Of a DNA stretch of 64,000 nucleotides, positions 1 through 9,018 are shown piece by piece. The stretch spans positions 2,930,434 through 2,994,433 of the forward strand of contig KB906767.1 in assembly GCA_000381625.1 (NCBI GenBank), written 5' to 3'. This DNA is from Bryobacterales bacterium KBS 96. Lineage in GTDB: Bacteria > Acidobacteriota > Terriglobia > Bryobacterales > Bryobacteraceae. How positions within the stretch are numbered: the first letter of the stretch is position 1; every line of letters begins with the position of its first letter. Under the pieces are notes generated by a model, which saw only the letters and a program-made list of their open reading frames with translations, was not told the DNA's origin and ran no database searches. A program made the translations under genes and the position numbers.

Positions 1-2
1 TC

Positions 3-872
3 GGGATTATCTACGAAGTTACCTATCGCGTCCGGCCACTCACGCCCATGAAGGTCTATCACGAGACATTCAGCCTGGAAGATTTCGTCGCGAAATTACC
101 CGACTTGAAGGCGCGCAACGAATCGATGATGCTCTACTTGTTCCCGTTTGAGAACCTGATCACCGTCGAGTTCCGCAAGGACAATCCGAACGCGTCCGGA
201 GAACCGAACCGCCACGCCTGGCAACTACGCAACTACCTTTGGGGCACGCTTGGCCCGCGCCTGGGACATGACGTGGAAGAAGGCATTCCGGTACGAGACC
301 TTCGTTACAAAGTAATTGACGGGTTTGCCGCTATGTGGCGATTCAAGTTGGAGAATATCGTGCGCTCCGATTACACGATTCCACCGGACCAGATCGTCAG
401 TTATCCACCGAAATCGAACGATAGCAGATATACATTTAGCCTGTTCGCGTTTCGGGAAGAAGGGTACCCCAAAGCTCTCACCGATTTTTACCAATTCTGC
501 CGCGACTATTACCAACAACAGGGCTACCGATCTAATTTGATTTACGTGGGATACCGAATCGCGAAGGATCAGCAAGCTTTGTTTTCCTATTCTTACGATG
601 GAACGGTGATGACGATCGATCCGGTTTCGACGGCAAACCCCGGATGGAAAGAGTTCCTGGAAGCGTATAACCAATTCTGCACGGATCGCGGCGGAATTCC
701 GCTGTTCAACCAGACGTTCGGGCTCACGCCGGCGATCGTGCAAAAAGCATTTAGCGGCCGTCTCGCGGAATTCGCGAAAGCGCGGGAGCAATACGATCCG
801 GGAGATCGCCTTTTGAACGACTATTTCCGAAATCTTCTGTCGACTTCGGCAGCGCAAGCTTCAGGTGAGTAA
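3..872 (+). CDS. FAD-linked sugar-lactone oxidase, C-terminal part (5' end outside window)
   Basis: The reading frame is open from base 3 and the residues before the first ATG at 48 (GIIYEVTYRVRPLTP) continue the protein, so this is a gene cut by the window edge. The visible part matches the C-terminal ALO domain of the L-gulonolactone / D-arabinono-1,4-lactone oxidase family. The ending PLFNQTFGLTP followed by the REQYDPGDRLLNDYFRNLL block is typical of that family. Such enzymes oxidise sugar lactones or polyols with a flavin bound in an N-terminal domain not present here. The substrate cannot be told. The next gene is co-oriented, 68 bases downstream. Confidence 0.75.
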   Translation, partial: GIIYEVTYRVRPLTPMKVYHETFSLEDFVAKLPDLKARNESMMLYLFPFENLITVEFRKDNPNASGEPNRHAWQLRNYLWGTLGPRLGHDVEEGIPVRDLRYKVIDGFAAMWRFKLENIVRSDYTIPPDQIVSYPPKSNDSRYTFSLFAFREEGYPKALTDFYQFCRDYYQQQGYRSNLIYVGYRIAKDQQALFSYSYDGTVMTIDPVSTANPGWKEFLEAYNQFCTDRGGIPLFNQTFGLTPAIVQKAFSGRLAEFAKAREQYDPGDRLLNDYFRNLLSTSAAQASGE

Positions 873-940
873 TTCGGGCGCCGGCGCATCAAGAAGACTT
901 GCCGAAAGATCTTCGATGATACAATTCGCTACTTCCGATC

Positions 941-3280
941 ATGAAAATTTGGGACGCAGGAACTCTTGCGCGCGGATGTGTGTCGTTGATGGTCGCGGCG
1001 GTGGCCGGCTGGTGTGCGGCACCTTCCATGCAATGGAGCGCGGCGGCTCCTGGGACTTCAAGCGGCCTGAGCCTCGCGCCTGGTTCCAATTCGCACTGGC
1101 GCGTTGAAGTAATTTCCGGCACACCGGTCGCGCGGCTCGACCCTGTGCGGGATTATTACGCGCGAGCGGCTTTCCTGGTACACGTTGACCATCCCATAGC
1201 AGCGCGTTCGTGGCTTCGTGTGCAATATCTCGACCGCGGCTATGGCCTCATCGCCATCAGTTACGGCGCGGAAGGAGTGCGAGGGGTTCCGCAGCCTAAG
1301 CAGTGGGGCGTTGCGCGCCTGAACACCGGGAAGATCCGTGAGGCCGACTTCGAAATTGATCCCGCGATGCTACGTCATTCGCCCGGCGCAGCGACGGATG
1401 TCGCCTTCCGGATCGAAGGTCTACCTTGGCTCGTGTCCCTGACGCTGACGGAGAAGGAACCGCCGCACACGCCGGTTGGCGATGCGCCGCCGGCCATTGA
1501 CTTTCGCGTGCCGGGCCAGCGTGTGATGAGCGCCGGCGCGGACGCCAATTCCCCAGCCGGACTCGACGACGCTTTGGCGAGCCTGCGCAATCTGCTCCCG
1601 CTTGCCCGCGCCCTCGGCTTCAACGGGATCGAAAGTTACGTGAAGTGGGGTTTCGTCGAGCGCTCACCCGGAGTATTCGACTGGCGCTACTATGATGCCG
1701 TTGTCGACGAGGTGCAAAAGCATGGGTTGAAGTGGTTTCCGCTGTTGATCGTGGGCTCCGCCTATGCGCTCCCGGACTGGTTTTATCATTCGCCCGAACA
1801 CACCGGATACGAGTGCCTGGAACATCATATCGGCAACGATATCCCGACCATCTTCAACAGCAATCAGGACAAATATGTTCAGCGTTTTCTCAAGGAGTTT
1901 GGAAAGCACTACGCCCAGCGCGGTATATTGCTTGGCGTGCGTCTCGGCCCGAGCGGCAACTACGGCGAGGCGCAGTATCCTGCCACCGGCAACTGGGGTT
2001 ATCACGGCAAGCCTCTGCACACACATTTGGGCTTCTGGGCTGCCGATCCATCCGCGGTAAGCGCATTCCGGAAGGCAATGGAAGAAAGATACTCGGATAT
2101 CACGGCGCTCAACCGCGCATGGACCACTGAATACAATTCATTCGTCGATGTGACCACGTTTCTACCCGTTTCCGCCCGCGATGCGCGCATGCGGCTCGAT
2201 TTCACAAACTGGTACATGGATTCGATGAGCGCCTGGTGCGCCCGTTGGGCCGAGTGGGCGCACGCGTCGATTCCCGATACGCCGATTTACCAATCGTCGG
2301 GAGGATGGGGCGCCGTGAGCATAGGCACCGACTATACGGCGCAAGCGCGCACCATGGGAAAGATGAAAGAAGGAATCCGGCTCACCAACGAGACCGATGA
2401 GTATCCATTGAATTTTGCGAACACTCGCATGGCTGCTTCGGCGGCGCGCTTCTATGGGGCGAGTCTCGGCCTGGAACCTGCGAGCGTCGGCACGCTTCGC
2501 GGCGTGATGGGCAGGTTGTTCAACGCGGTGAGCAATGGCGCTGACCACCTGTTTTACTACTACAATCACCTTCTGAGCCACGACGGCACAACCGAGGCTT
2601 GGATCGAAAACGCTTCGGCGCTGGACCAGCGCGCACCGCCGGTAATCGACATCGCCGTATTCTATCCCGATACATCGATTCGGTTGCACGGCGAGTTGCT
2701 TCGCTACCTTCGCGCATCCGCCTGGATCCCTCGCGCGGAAGCTCTCCGCGCCGTTAGCGATTACGATTACGCCAGCGAACAGATGATTCTCGACGGCGCG
2801 CTTTCAAGGTTTCGCGTGCTTGTTTTTCTGTGGGGCAATGAAACTGAGCGGCCGGTTCTCGAAAAGATCGACGCATGGGTACGAGCCGGCGGGATCGTCA
2901 TCTATCCTCTTCGCCAGCAACTTCGCGAAGGATTGCTCGGAACGGTGGAAGGTGACCGCTCAATTTCCGAACGCTGGCGGAAAGGAGATACCGGTAAGGG
3001 CCGGGTGATTTTTTACGAGGGGCACCCGAGCATCCCCGGGTACATGGAGTTTCTCGCCGCGGAATTGCGAAAACTGCCGCTGAGGCCGCGCGTTCGTCAG
3101 GCATTGGAGATGGAGCGCCCCGCCAGCGTGTACTGGAGCGTGCTCGCGAACGGAAAGCTTGCGCTGTTCAATTTCGACGACAACGCGGCCGCAATTCATC
3201 TGGCGGACAATCGTGCAATCCGCCTAAAACCTTACGAAGTGAAGCTGGTCAGCGCGGCCGATCCGCAAAGAACGCGCTGA
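941..3280 (+). CDS. Secreted glycoside hydrolase with GH42/GH14-like TIM barrel
   Basis: A 779-residue protein with a hydrophobic N-terminus (about residues 10-30) that looks like a signal peptide. From about residue 190 a TIM-barrel pattern is visible: GFNGIESYVKWGFVERSPG, then FDWRYYDAVVDEVQKHGLKW, then LGPSGNYGEAQYP, a likely active-site loop with a Glu. The later segment TNETDEYP could hold a second catalytic acid. The C-terminal part (about 560-779) looks like the trimer-like and beta-sandwich domains of GH42 beta-galactosidases (PVIDIAVFYPDT; FNFDDNAAAIHL). The likely role is breakdown of plant or microbial polysaccharide outside the cytoplasm. Exact family and substrate are uncertain. 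Confidence 0.6.
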   Translation: MKIWDAGTLARGCVSLMVAAVAGWCAAPSMQWSAAAPGTSSGLSLAPGSNSHWRVEVISGTPVARLDPVRDYYARAAFLVHVDHPIAARSWLRVQYLDRGYGLIAISYGAEGVRGVPQPKQWGVARLNTGKIREADFEIDPAMLRHSPGAATDVAFRIEGLPWLVSLTLTEKEPPHTPVGDAPPAIDFRVPGQRVMSAGADANSPAGLDDALASLRNLLPLARALGFNGIESYVKWGFVERSPGVFDWRYYDAVVDEVQKHGLKWFPLLIVGSAYALPDWFYHSPEHTGYECLEHHIGNDIPTIFNSNQDKYVQRFLKEFGKHYAQRGILLGVRLGPSGNYGEAQYPATGNWGYHGKPLHTHLGFWAADPSAVSAFRKAMEERYSDITALNRAWTTEYNSFVDVTTFLPVSARDARMRLDFTNWYMDSMSAWCARWAEWAHASIPDTPIYQSSGGWGAVSIGTDYTAQARTMGKMKEGIRLTNETDEYPLNFANTRMAASAARFYGASLGLEPASVGTLRGVMGRLFNAVSNGADHLFYYYNHLLSHDGTTEAWIENASALDQRAPPVIDIAVFYPDTSIRLHGELLRYLRASAWIPRAEALRAVSDYDYASEQMILDGALSRFRVLVFLWGNETERPVLEKIDAWVRAGGIVIYPLRQQLREGLLGTVEGDRSISERWRKGDTGKGRVIFYEGHPSIPGYMEFLAAELRKLPLRPRVRQALEMERPASVYWSVLANGKLALFNFDDNAAAIHLADNRAIRLKPYEVKLVSAADPQRTR

Positions 3281-3376
3281 CCATACAATATCCCGATCTT
3301 CTGAAGTTCTGCGTTGCGGGACTGTGTGTCCGGCGAGCTGGCATTGCGAAATGCAAATATAGGCGCGCCCTGACTT

Positions 3377-3958
3377 CTAACTTGCCCTGCCGCTATCAGC
3401 TTTTAAGGATTTGGGTGAACCTTGTTGAGCGGCGAGAAGGTCGAGCATATCATTCGCGTGCTCTTCTTCGTTTGTCAGAATGCTCTCCATCATCACACGG
3501 GTAGTGGGATCTTTTTCGCCGAAGAAACGAATTAGCTCTCGATAGTGATCGCATGCGATTCGTTCGGCGACAAGGTTTTCTTTGATCATGTCGATGAGAT
3601 TACTCCCCTCGACATATTGCGAGGCAGATCGTGTCGCCAATCCTTCCGGATTGAAGTTGGGCGTTCCACCAAGTTGGTTGATGCGCTCGGCGACCGCCCT
3701 CATATGTTCCTGCTCTTCTTTGGCGTGTTCTTCGAACTCCTGTCTGACGGATGCGCTCGACACGCCCGAGGCGGCCACCGCATTCATCGTATAGCGAAGA
3801 ACGCAAACGATCTCAGTGGCCAACACGGTTTGCAGGACGTCAATCGTTTGTTTAACGTCTCCTTCATAGTTGGATGTTACCGGGCCTTGGTCGATATTCG
3901 CGCGCGCCTGCGCCCGCAATGTCTCGACGTCTGTGAGGAAGGGCTGCTCTTTTGCCAT
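3377..3958 (-). CDS. Bacterioferritin / ferritin-like di-iron protein
   Basis: A 193-residue helical protein of the ferritin-like superfamily. Visible metal-ligand motifs include E in ATEIVCVLRY, E and H in the HAKEEQEHM segment, and E/EEH in ILTNEEEHANDML, giving the two E...ExxH pairs of a di-iron four-helix bundle. NQLGGTPNFNPEG is the loop typical of bacterioferritin-like proteins. It may store iron or protect from peroxide. The N-terminal 30 residues are outside the usual fold. The gene converges with the glycoside hydrolase, 96 bases apart, with only a weak hairpin between them. Confidence 0.8.
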   Translation of the reverse strand: MAKEQPFLTDVETLRAQARANIDQGPVTSNYEGDVKQTIDVLQTVLATEIVCVLRYTMNAVAASGVSSASVRQEFEEHAKEEQEHMRAVAERINQLGGTPNFNPEGLATRSASQYVEGSNLIDMIKENLVAERIACDHYRELIRFFGEKDPTTRVMMESILTNEEEHANDMLDLLAAQQGSPKSLKADSGRAS

Positions 3959-4098
3959 ACAACCATTCTTACCTGCCCAGGGCGAGCGAACTTACCCAGC
4001 AAAACCACTAGAGGGGAGCTCGAACCGTCAACCGGGAGTGTTCTCGACCAGCGCCTGGAGGAGACTTCCGGCCGCGGCGGCGCGTGTCTAGCAGGGCT

Positions 4099-4656
4099 TC
4101 AGTCGTTCGAAAGTGTGCCCGCGTAAGCGAGTCGACGTTCGCTCGCGATCAGCTTCAGGTCTCTGACGGGACAAATGCGCTGCATCACTTCTTCGACCCG
4201 GCCCGGGTAATCCTCGTTCGGATTATAGATACGGAGCTTCGCATTCGTATCGCGGTGACGGTAGAGGGACGACTTTCCGAGTTTAAACGCGACCTCCGCG
4301 ATGCCTGCGCGGATGGTCGGAAAACTGCGCTCGCCATTGGCCCAACCCAGAATGTTGTTGTTCTTGAACGCCTTGCCGCCGCTGGATTCGATGATAGAAA
4401 TGCTAGGAAGCAGACGCCAATCAAGATTGTTGTCGTCCGCCACACGGATGAAGTCTTCCGCCAGATTTTTGATCGGACAATGCAGTTTGCTAAAGAACCG
4501 CTGTAACCGGATGGTGCGGGGGTCAGCCGGTTTGACGACGTCGTGGCGAGGCGGCGCGGGTCTTGCAGGTGCGGCCTGATCTATTCGTACCGTTGTCACT
4601 GGCGCGGCCAAAATTCCGGCCATCACCAAAAGATTCTTCGATACAGAAAGTTTCAC
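4099..4656 (-). CDS. Small secreted lysozyme / glucosaminidase-like protein
   Basis: A 185-residue protein with an N-terminal signal sequence (basic MKLSVSK, hydrophobic to about residue 23) and a Pro/Ala-rich linker. The core WRLLPSISIIESSGGK has the E-SSGG arrangement seen around the catalytic Glu of lytic transglycosylases and glucosaminidases, followed by NNILGWANG. This suggests a periplasmic peptidoglycan-cleaving or binding enzyme. Two cysteines (before IKNLAEDF, and in QRICPV) could form a disulfide. It lies directly left of the phage-like cassette on the opposite strand. Whether it serves that cassette cannot be judged from sequence. Confidence 0.5.
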   Translation of the reverse strand: MKLSVSKNLLVMAGILAAPVTTVRIDQAAPARPAPPRHDVVKPADPRTIRLQRFFSKLHCPIKNLAEDFIRVADDNNLDWRLLPSISIIESSGGKAFKNNNILGWANGERSFPTIRAGIAEVAFKLGKSSLYRHRDTNAKLRIYNPNEDYPGRVEEVMQRICPVRDLKLIASERRLAYAGTLSND

Positions 4657-5111
4657 TCGCTTCGATACTCCTTAGTTCTGAAATGTACAGCTCGCGAACT
4701 CAGGCGGGGAAGGATTGAAAAAAGCTGAGGACGCGGTCGGGTTGGAGCCTGCCGGCTATGAAGGGCAGCGGCTATAACCAAAACGCATAGGGGGATTGTA
4801 GCAGATTTATGGCTCGAATCCAGCTTGAAAGTACCGGGTCAGGCTGACCAGGAGTATAGATAAGCATGAAACCAATCTGATCACAGTATGCTACATTACC
4901 GGCACATTTTCGTGTCGGTCGGCTTTTGATCAATGCGCGGCGAACGCAGATAGGGCCACCACGACCTTCGAAGCAATTGGATCACGAATTTTCTAATCTT
5001 TTATCCAGCTCATTTTCAATTACTTACCTGGATCGCCAGCTATTCTCGGTGGTCCGTGGCTGCTAGTTTTGTGTGCGTACCGGCTTAGGTTGCGCAGAGA
5101 TTACAAAGCAC
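4657..5111. other. Intergenic region left of the phage-like cassette
   Basis: About 450 bases with no convincing coding region. It is more AT-rich than its surroundings near 4970-5035. It should contain promoters for the leftward lysozyme-like gene and for the rightward phage-like operon, but no clear -35/-10 pair or sigma-54 box was found. No tRNA gene, integrase site or direct repeat that could serve as an attachment site was recognised. Confidence 0.4.
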
Positions 5112-5483
5112 ATGGGAAGAATGATCAGGTTGAAAGACGAGAAGCGAGACCCAGGCAAGAGTGGATGGCGTGGCGGGAGTATCGCCAAGCGTAAATCTGC
5201 GGGAGACCGTGAAATCCGCGCGGAGGTGGGAGTCGGGATAGACGGCGAGCACCAGTGCGGCGACGGCGACTATTACGCGCCGGCGGCGCGAATGCAGGCG
5301 CCCAGCTTCGTAAAGAAATTCCGCCGGCGAATACAAGGATTCCTGTGGAACCGGGCGGAGAAACAAGGCGTGGCCGACTACTTGAAGATGATGGACGCGG
5401 AACGTGAAACGGCAAAACGATCCGTACAGAAGCGGCCGAAAGAGGTGCGGGTGTTATGGGTTCACGAAGACGCGAAAGGCTAA
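5112..5483 (+). CDS. Unknown small basic protein preceding the terminase (candidate small terminase)
   Basis: About 123 residues from ATG 5112. An in-frame GTG at 5073 and an ATG at 5121 are alternatives, and none has a good ribosome binding site. The protein is rich in Lys and Arg (FVKKFRRRIQG; KRSVQKRPKEVR) and has no recognised domain. It is the first gene of the cassette and overlaps the large terminase gene by 28 bases, the position usually held by a small terminase subunit. That role is inferred from position only, since no helix-turn-helix was recognised. Confidence 0.45.
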   Translation: MGRMIRLKDEKRDPGKSGWRGGSIAKRKSAGDREIRAEVGVGIDGEHQCGDGDYYAPAARMQAPSFVKKFRRRIQGFLWNRAEKQGVADYLKMMDAERETAKRSVQKRPKEVRVLWVHEDAKG

Positions 5484-6763
5484 CGACCTGGCGCGTCCGG
5501 TTCGATCCGCTCCCTTCGCAACGAGCTTTCGTCAACTGTGCGGCGCGATTCAAAGGCTTCTCGGGTCCGGTGGGCGCGGGTAAAAGCATGGCGCTGTGTT
5601 TTGCGGCATTCCGGTTGGCGACAGAGAATCCGGGCTGCCAGGGGCTGCTGGGCGTTCCGACGTATCGAATGATGAGAGACGTGACACAGGTGGCGTTTTT
5701 GCGCCTGCTGGACGAAAGCGGGGTTCCCTATGAGTTTCACAAATCGGAGAACATTATTCGGATTGAGGAGATCGATTCCGAGATCCTACTTCGGTCGCTT
5801 GATGAACCGGAGCGTTTGCGCGGAACGAACCTGGCGTGGTTTGGAATCGACGAATTAACGTTTACAACGGAAGAGGCGTGGACGCGTCTGGAGGCAAGGC
5901 TTCGGGAACCGAGAGCGCGGCGGCTGTGCGGGTTTGGCGTTTGGACGCCGAACGGCCACGACTGGGTGTACCGGCGCTTCATCAAGTCGGCGATCCCGGG
6001 ATATGAGTGCATCCGGGCGAAACCACAGGAGAACAAGTTCATCCTCGAAGCCAATCCGGATTTCTATCAACGTCTGGAGCATAGCTACGATCCCCGGTTT
6101 TACCGGCAGGAAGTGCTTGGTGAATACCTGAACATTTTGCAGGGACGAGTATACGAGTGCTTCGATCGGGAGCGGAATATCGCTGCAGCCGCTTACGACG
6201 CGAGGCAGACTCTGTACTGGAGCCTGGACTTCAACGTGACGCCGCTCTGCTCAGTGCTTGCGCAGAAACGCGACGAGGCGCTGTATGTGATGGATGAGAT
6301 TTCACTTCAGAACGCAACGGTGAGCGATGCAGTGGATGCCTTAAGAAACAAGATAGCCGATCTCGAGGCGCCGATCGTGATCACCGGGGACGCGAGCGGA
6401 CGACAGCGATCGGTAACCAGCGCCGGCGACACCTACAGCGAGTTGAGGCATTACCTCAACAAAGCCGGATTCAGGAATCACACGATGCGGGTTGCTTCGC
6501 ATAACCCGGCGGTGCTGCAGCGAGTAAAACTCGTGAACGCCAAGATGCTGGATTCGTGCGGTGGCACTAGTTTGTTTGTGGATCCACGCTGCCGGGAGTT
6601 GGTGAAGGATCTCGAGGAGGTCCTGTTCAAGCCGAACGAAGGCGTGATCGACAAGGCCAGAGACCCAGCGAGAACGCACATCTCAGATGCGCTGGGCTAT
6701 TTGGTTTGGGAGCTATTCGGAGAGAAACAGACGGTGGGCGAAATGAACAAGAGGCTGTTTTAA
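5456..6763 (+). CDS. terL: Phage-type terminase large subunit (packaging ATPase/nuclease)
   Basis: A 435-residue protein that would pump DNA into the capsid and cut it. The Walker A motif GPVGAGKS is near residue 40, and a Walker B-like LAWFGIDEL near residue 130. The C-terminal RNase H-like nuclease shows acidic motifs YWSLDFNVTP (about 257), ITGDASGR (about 309) and DALGYLVWE (about 413). All key residues seem intact, so the motor is not obviously decayed. It starts inside the end of the preceding small gene and lies just upstream of the portal gene, the normal terminase-portal order of tailed phages and GTAs. Confidence 0.88.
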   Translation: MGSRRRERLTTWRVRFDPLPSQRAFVNCAARFKGFSGPVGAGKSMALCFAAFRLATENPGCQGLLGVPTYRMMRDVTQVAFLRLLDESGVPYEFHKSENIIRIEEIDSEILLRSLDEPERLRGTNLAWFGIDELTFTTEEAWTRLEARLREPRARRLCGFGVWTPNGHDWVYRRFIKSAIPGYECIRAKPQENKFILEANPDFYQRLEHSYDPRFYRQEVLGEYLNILQGRVYECFDRERNIAAAAYDARQTLYWSLDFNVTPLCSVLAQKRDEALYVMDEISLQNATVSDAVDALRNKIADLEAPIVITGDASGRQRSVTSAGDTYSELRHYLNKAGFRNHTMRVASHNPAVLQRVKLVNAKMLDSCGGTSLFVDPRCRELVKDLEEVLFKPNEGVIDKARDPARTHISDALGYLVWELFGEKQTVGEMNKRLF

Positions 6764-6798
6764 GGCGTTTAGAGTTGCGGCAGACGAGTAGAAGGGAA

Positions 6799-8196
6799 AT
6801 GAATATGTTCGATATCGACAGGGAGCATCCCGAATACAAACAGCGAAAGCAGATGTGGCGCTGGTATCGCGATTTGTATGCCGGTGGTCAACAGATGAAG
6901 GACAACGCGGCCGAATATCTGACCCGCCGCCAAAGGGAGCCGCTGGACGTTTATGGTGAGCGGCTGCTGCGCGTGTTCTATGAGAACCACATTGGATCGA
7001 TTGTCGACTGGTATGCAGCTACTCTGTTTCGCCGTGAACCGCAGATCGCTTTTGAGGGCGAAAGCGAATTCGGCCGCGCATTTTTTTCGAGTTTCTGCGA
7101 CAACTGCGATTTGAAAGGAACCGGGCTTACCGATTTCTTCCGGCAATGCTTTATCGACACGCTGGTCGGCGGGACGAGCCATATCCTGGTGGATTTTCCC
7201 CGATTAGACCGGCAGCCCGTAAACCGCGCCGAGGAAGAAGCAGCGGGGTTGTCGCGCGCCTACCTGTCGCGGCATAGAGCCGAAGAATTGATCAACTGGA
7301 GCAACGACGAACAGGGGCAGTATGAGTGGGTGGTGCTGCGCAGGACGCAAAAACGGCAGCATCACATCGAGAACGCCGAGATTGTAGAAGAGACCTACTG
7401 GTATTACTTCGACAAGCAGAGCTTTCGTGTTTACAGGCGCGAGCGGCGCAATGAACAAGGCCAGGCGGAACTATTGGCTGAAGGACTGCACGGTCTGGCG
7501 AAATTAGGTCGTGTGCCACTCTTTACGATGCGAACGAGCGAAGGGCTCTGGTTGATGAACAAATCGGCGCTACTACAGTTGGAGCATTTCAACAAGTCGA
7601 ATGCGTTGGGATGGGCCATCACGATGGGATTGTTCGCGATGCCGGTGATCTACTCCGACCGGGCGTGGAATCAGATTGTCGGAGAGTCGTACTACATCCA
7701 GCTTGGAGCACAGGACCGCTTCGGATGGACGGAACCGGAAGGAAAGGTCTACCAGATCGCCGTCGATAACTTATCGCGGCTGCGGGACGAGATCTATCGC
7801 GTGTGCTATCTGTCGCAAGCATCCGGTGAGATATCGGGCGGTCATGCGCAATCGGCGCTCAGCAAGATGCGTGATTTCGCGATAACAAATGAAGTGCTGC
7901 GTTCATACGGCGACGGAGTGAAGGATACGATCCGGAAGGTGCTGGAGGCGATTAGCGCTGCGCGCGAAGACGGTATCACGGTTTCGGTTTCGGGACTCGA
8001 CGAATTCGATGTCGGCGATTTCGGAACGGAGCTGAAAGACGCCCAGACACTGCTGCAGCTCGGGATCGATTCACCAACGTTAAAGCAACAGATCTATCAG
8101 AAACTGGCCCTGAAATATCTGTGCGACGTTCGCCAAGAAGTAAAGGAGCAGATCGCGAGCGAAATCGAGCAAGCGGTGGGGAAGCCAATTGAGTAG
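6799..8196 (+). CDS. Phage portal protein
   Basis: A 465-residue protein. ATG 6799 was chosen because GAAGGGAA lies just before it. A longer in-frame reading from 6706 would overlap the terminase gene. The start WRWYRDLYAGG, the repeated YGERLLRVFYENH pattern and the length fit the DUF4055-type portal proteins, which form the dodecameric ring through which DNA enters the capsid. It follows the terminase gene directly. The C-terminal region (VSVSGLDEFDVGDFGTEL and after) is acidic and helical. Confidence 0.75.
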   Translation: MNMFDIDREHPEYKQRKQMWRWYRDLYAGGQQMKDNAAEYLTRRQREPLDVYGERLLRVFYENHIGSIVDWYAATLFRREPQIAFEGESEFGRAFFSSFCDNCDLKGTGLTDFFRQCFIDTLVGGTSHILVDFPRLDRQPVNRAEEEAAGLSRAYLSRHRAEELINWSNDEQGQYEWVVLRRTQKRQHHIENAEIVEETYWYYFDKQSFRVYRRERRNEQGQAELLAEGLHGLAKLGRVPLFTMRTSEGLWLMNKSALLQLEHFNKSNALGWAITMGLFAMPVIYSDRAWNQIVGESYYIQLGAQDRFGWTEPEGKVYQIAVDNLSRLRDEIYRVCYLSQASGEISGGHAQSALSKMRDFAITNEVLRSYGDGVKDTIRKVLEAISAAREDGITVSVSGLDEFDVGDFGTELKDAQTLLQLGIDSPTLKQQIYQKLALKYLCDVRQEVKEQIASEIEQAVGKPIE

Positions 8197-8254
8197 GCGC
8201 GAGGCACGCCTCCCCGTTTACCAATACTGCGCTTACGGAAAGAGTGAGGAGTGT

Positions 8255-8839
8255 ATGTCCGAACAGATTGAAAACGAAGAGACAGCATCGGCGCCCGGGA
8301 TTCGCGACGTCGTGCGAGACGTAATCGAGGAATTTGTCAGGGCGGAGCAGAGCAAAGCCGAGCCGGCTTACAAGACCGAACTGCTCGAAGAGCGCCGAAA
8401 ACGGGAGGCATTGGAGACACGCCTGAATCATCTTGTGGAAGAAAACAGGCGGGCTCAAGCCGCCGTCGAAGAAGCCGATCGTCACTCGCAGATCCGGGCA
8501 GAACTGCAGCGGATGGGCGTGTCCAAGGTCGACCTGGCGTTTCGAGCCGTGAAGGACGACATTATCCGGGGCGAAGACGGGCGACTGATAAGTCGCGATG
8601 CTCAGGATCAGAAACCGGTGAGTGAATATCTGCGAAAGTTTGTCGAAGAAAATCCCGAGCTGCTGCCGGCGCGCATCGCGGGCGGAAGCGGGGTGCATTC
8701 CACGACGCGCAATGCCGTTGCGAACGCCCCCGCCACGGTAGATATCGACAAGATTAAGCCGGGCATGGGCAAGGACGAATTGGAGCGGATTCGCCAGGAA
8801 GTAGCGCGCTTCGCGGCGCAGAGTTTGCGGGGAGCCTAG
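8255..8839 (+). CDS. Putative capsid scaffolding protein
   Basis: A 194-residue, highly charged, helical protein. ATG 8255 has the binding site GAGTGAGGAG. A TTG at 8189 in the same frame would overlap the portal gene and is less likely. Residues about 45-90 (KTELLEERRKREALETRLNH and on) look like a coiled coil, and the C-terminus is a basic/acidic helix, as in scaffolding proteins of P22-like and other phages that lack a head protease. It sits between portal and coat genes, the usual scaffold position. No protease gene is found nearby, which agrees with a scaffold-based assembly. Confidence 0.6.
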   Translation: MSEQIENEETASAPGIRDVVRDVIEEFVRAEQSKAEPAYKTELLEERRKREALETRLNHLVEENRRAQAAVEEADRHSQIRAELQRMGVSKVDLAFRAVKDDIIRGEDGRLISRDAQDQKPVSEYLRKFVEENPELLPARIAGGSGVHSTTRNAVANAPATVDIDKIKPGMGKDELERIRQEVARFAAQSLRGA

Positions 8840-8863
8840 AGCTAAATCGGCGACCTCACGAGA

Positions 8864-8999
8864 ACGCCCGAAGGGGCGTATGAAGAGCTGAGCCGCATTC
8901 GTTAGAACGAGCGGCAACAGCTTCCGGGGTACTCGAAATACAGGAACCTGGAAAGCCGCGCAAAAGCGCGGTGCAGTACACGGGCAGCTTCGGCTGCCC
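8864..8999 (+). promoter_or_regulatory. Structured leader with four stem-loops before the coat gene
   Basis: Four stem-loops stand in a row between the scaffold and coat genes. (1) 8864-8879, ACGCCC/GGGCGT with a GAAG loop. (2) 8886-8922, a long interrupted stem of AGCTG, GCCGC and TCGTT with their complements. (3) 8956-8971, CCGCGC/GCGCGG with an AAAA loop. (4) 8982-8999, GGGCAGC/GCTGCCC with a TTCG loop. The last ends about 10 bases before the coat ribosome binding site. They could stabilise the coat mRNA 5' end, act as a processing site or partial terminator, or be genomic repeats that landed here. The function is not known. Confidence 0.55.
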
Positions 9000-9018
9000 A
9001 TTTCTATTTAGGAGCTAT

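Noticed and set aside
8982..8999. TTCG hairpin as a simple intrinsic terminator
   Set aside because: The T run after the stem is interrupted (ATTTCTATTTA), and the hairpin lies inside a co-directed operon. Full termination would cut off the coat and tail genes, so at most it is partial.
8971..9018. Extended GTG start for the coat protein
   Set aside because: It would translate through the TTCG hairpin, while ATG 9019 has a good AGGAGC site and gives the usual coat N-terminus.
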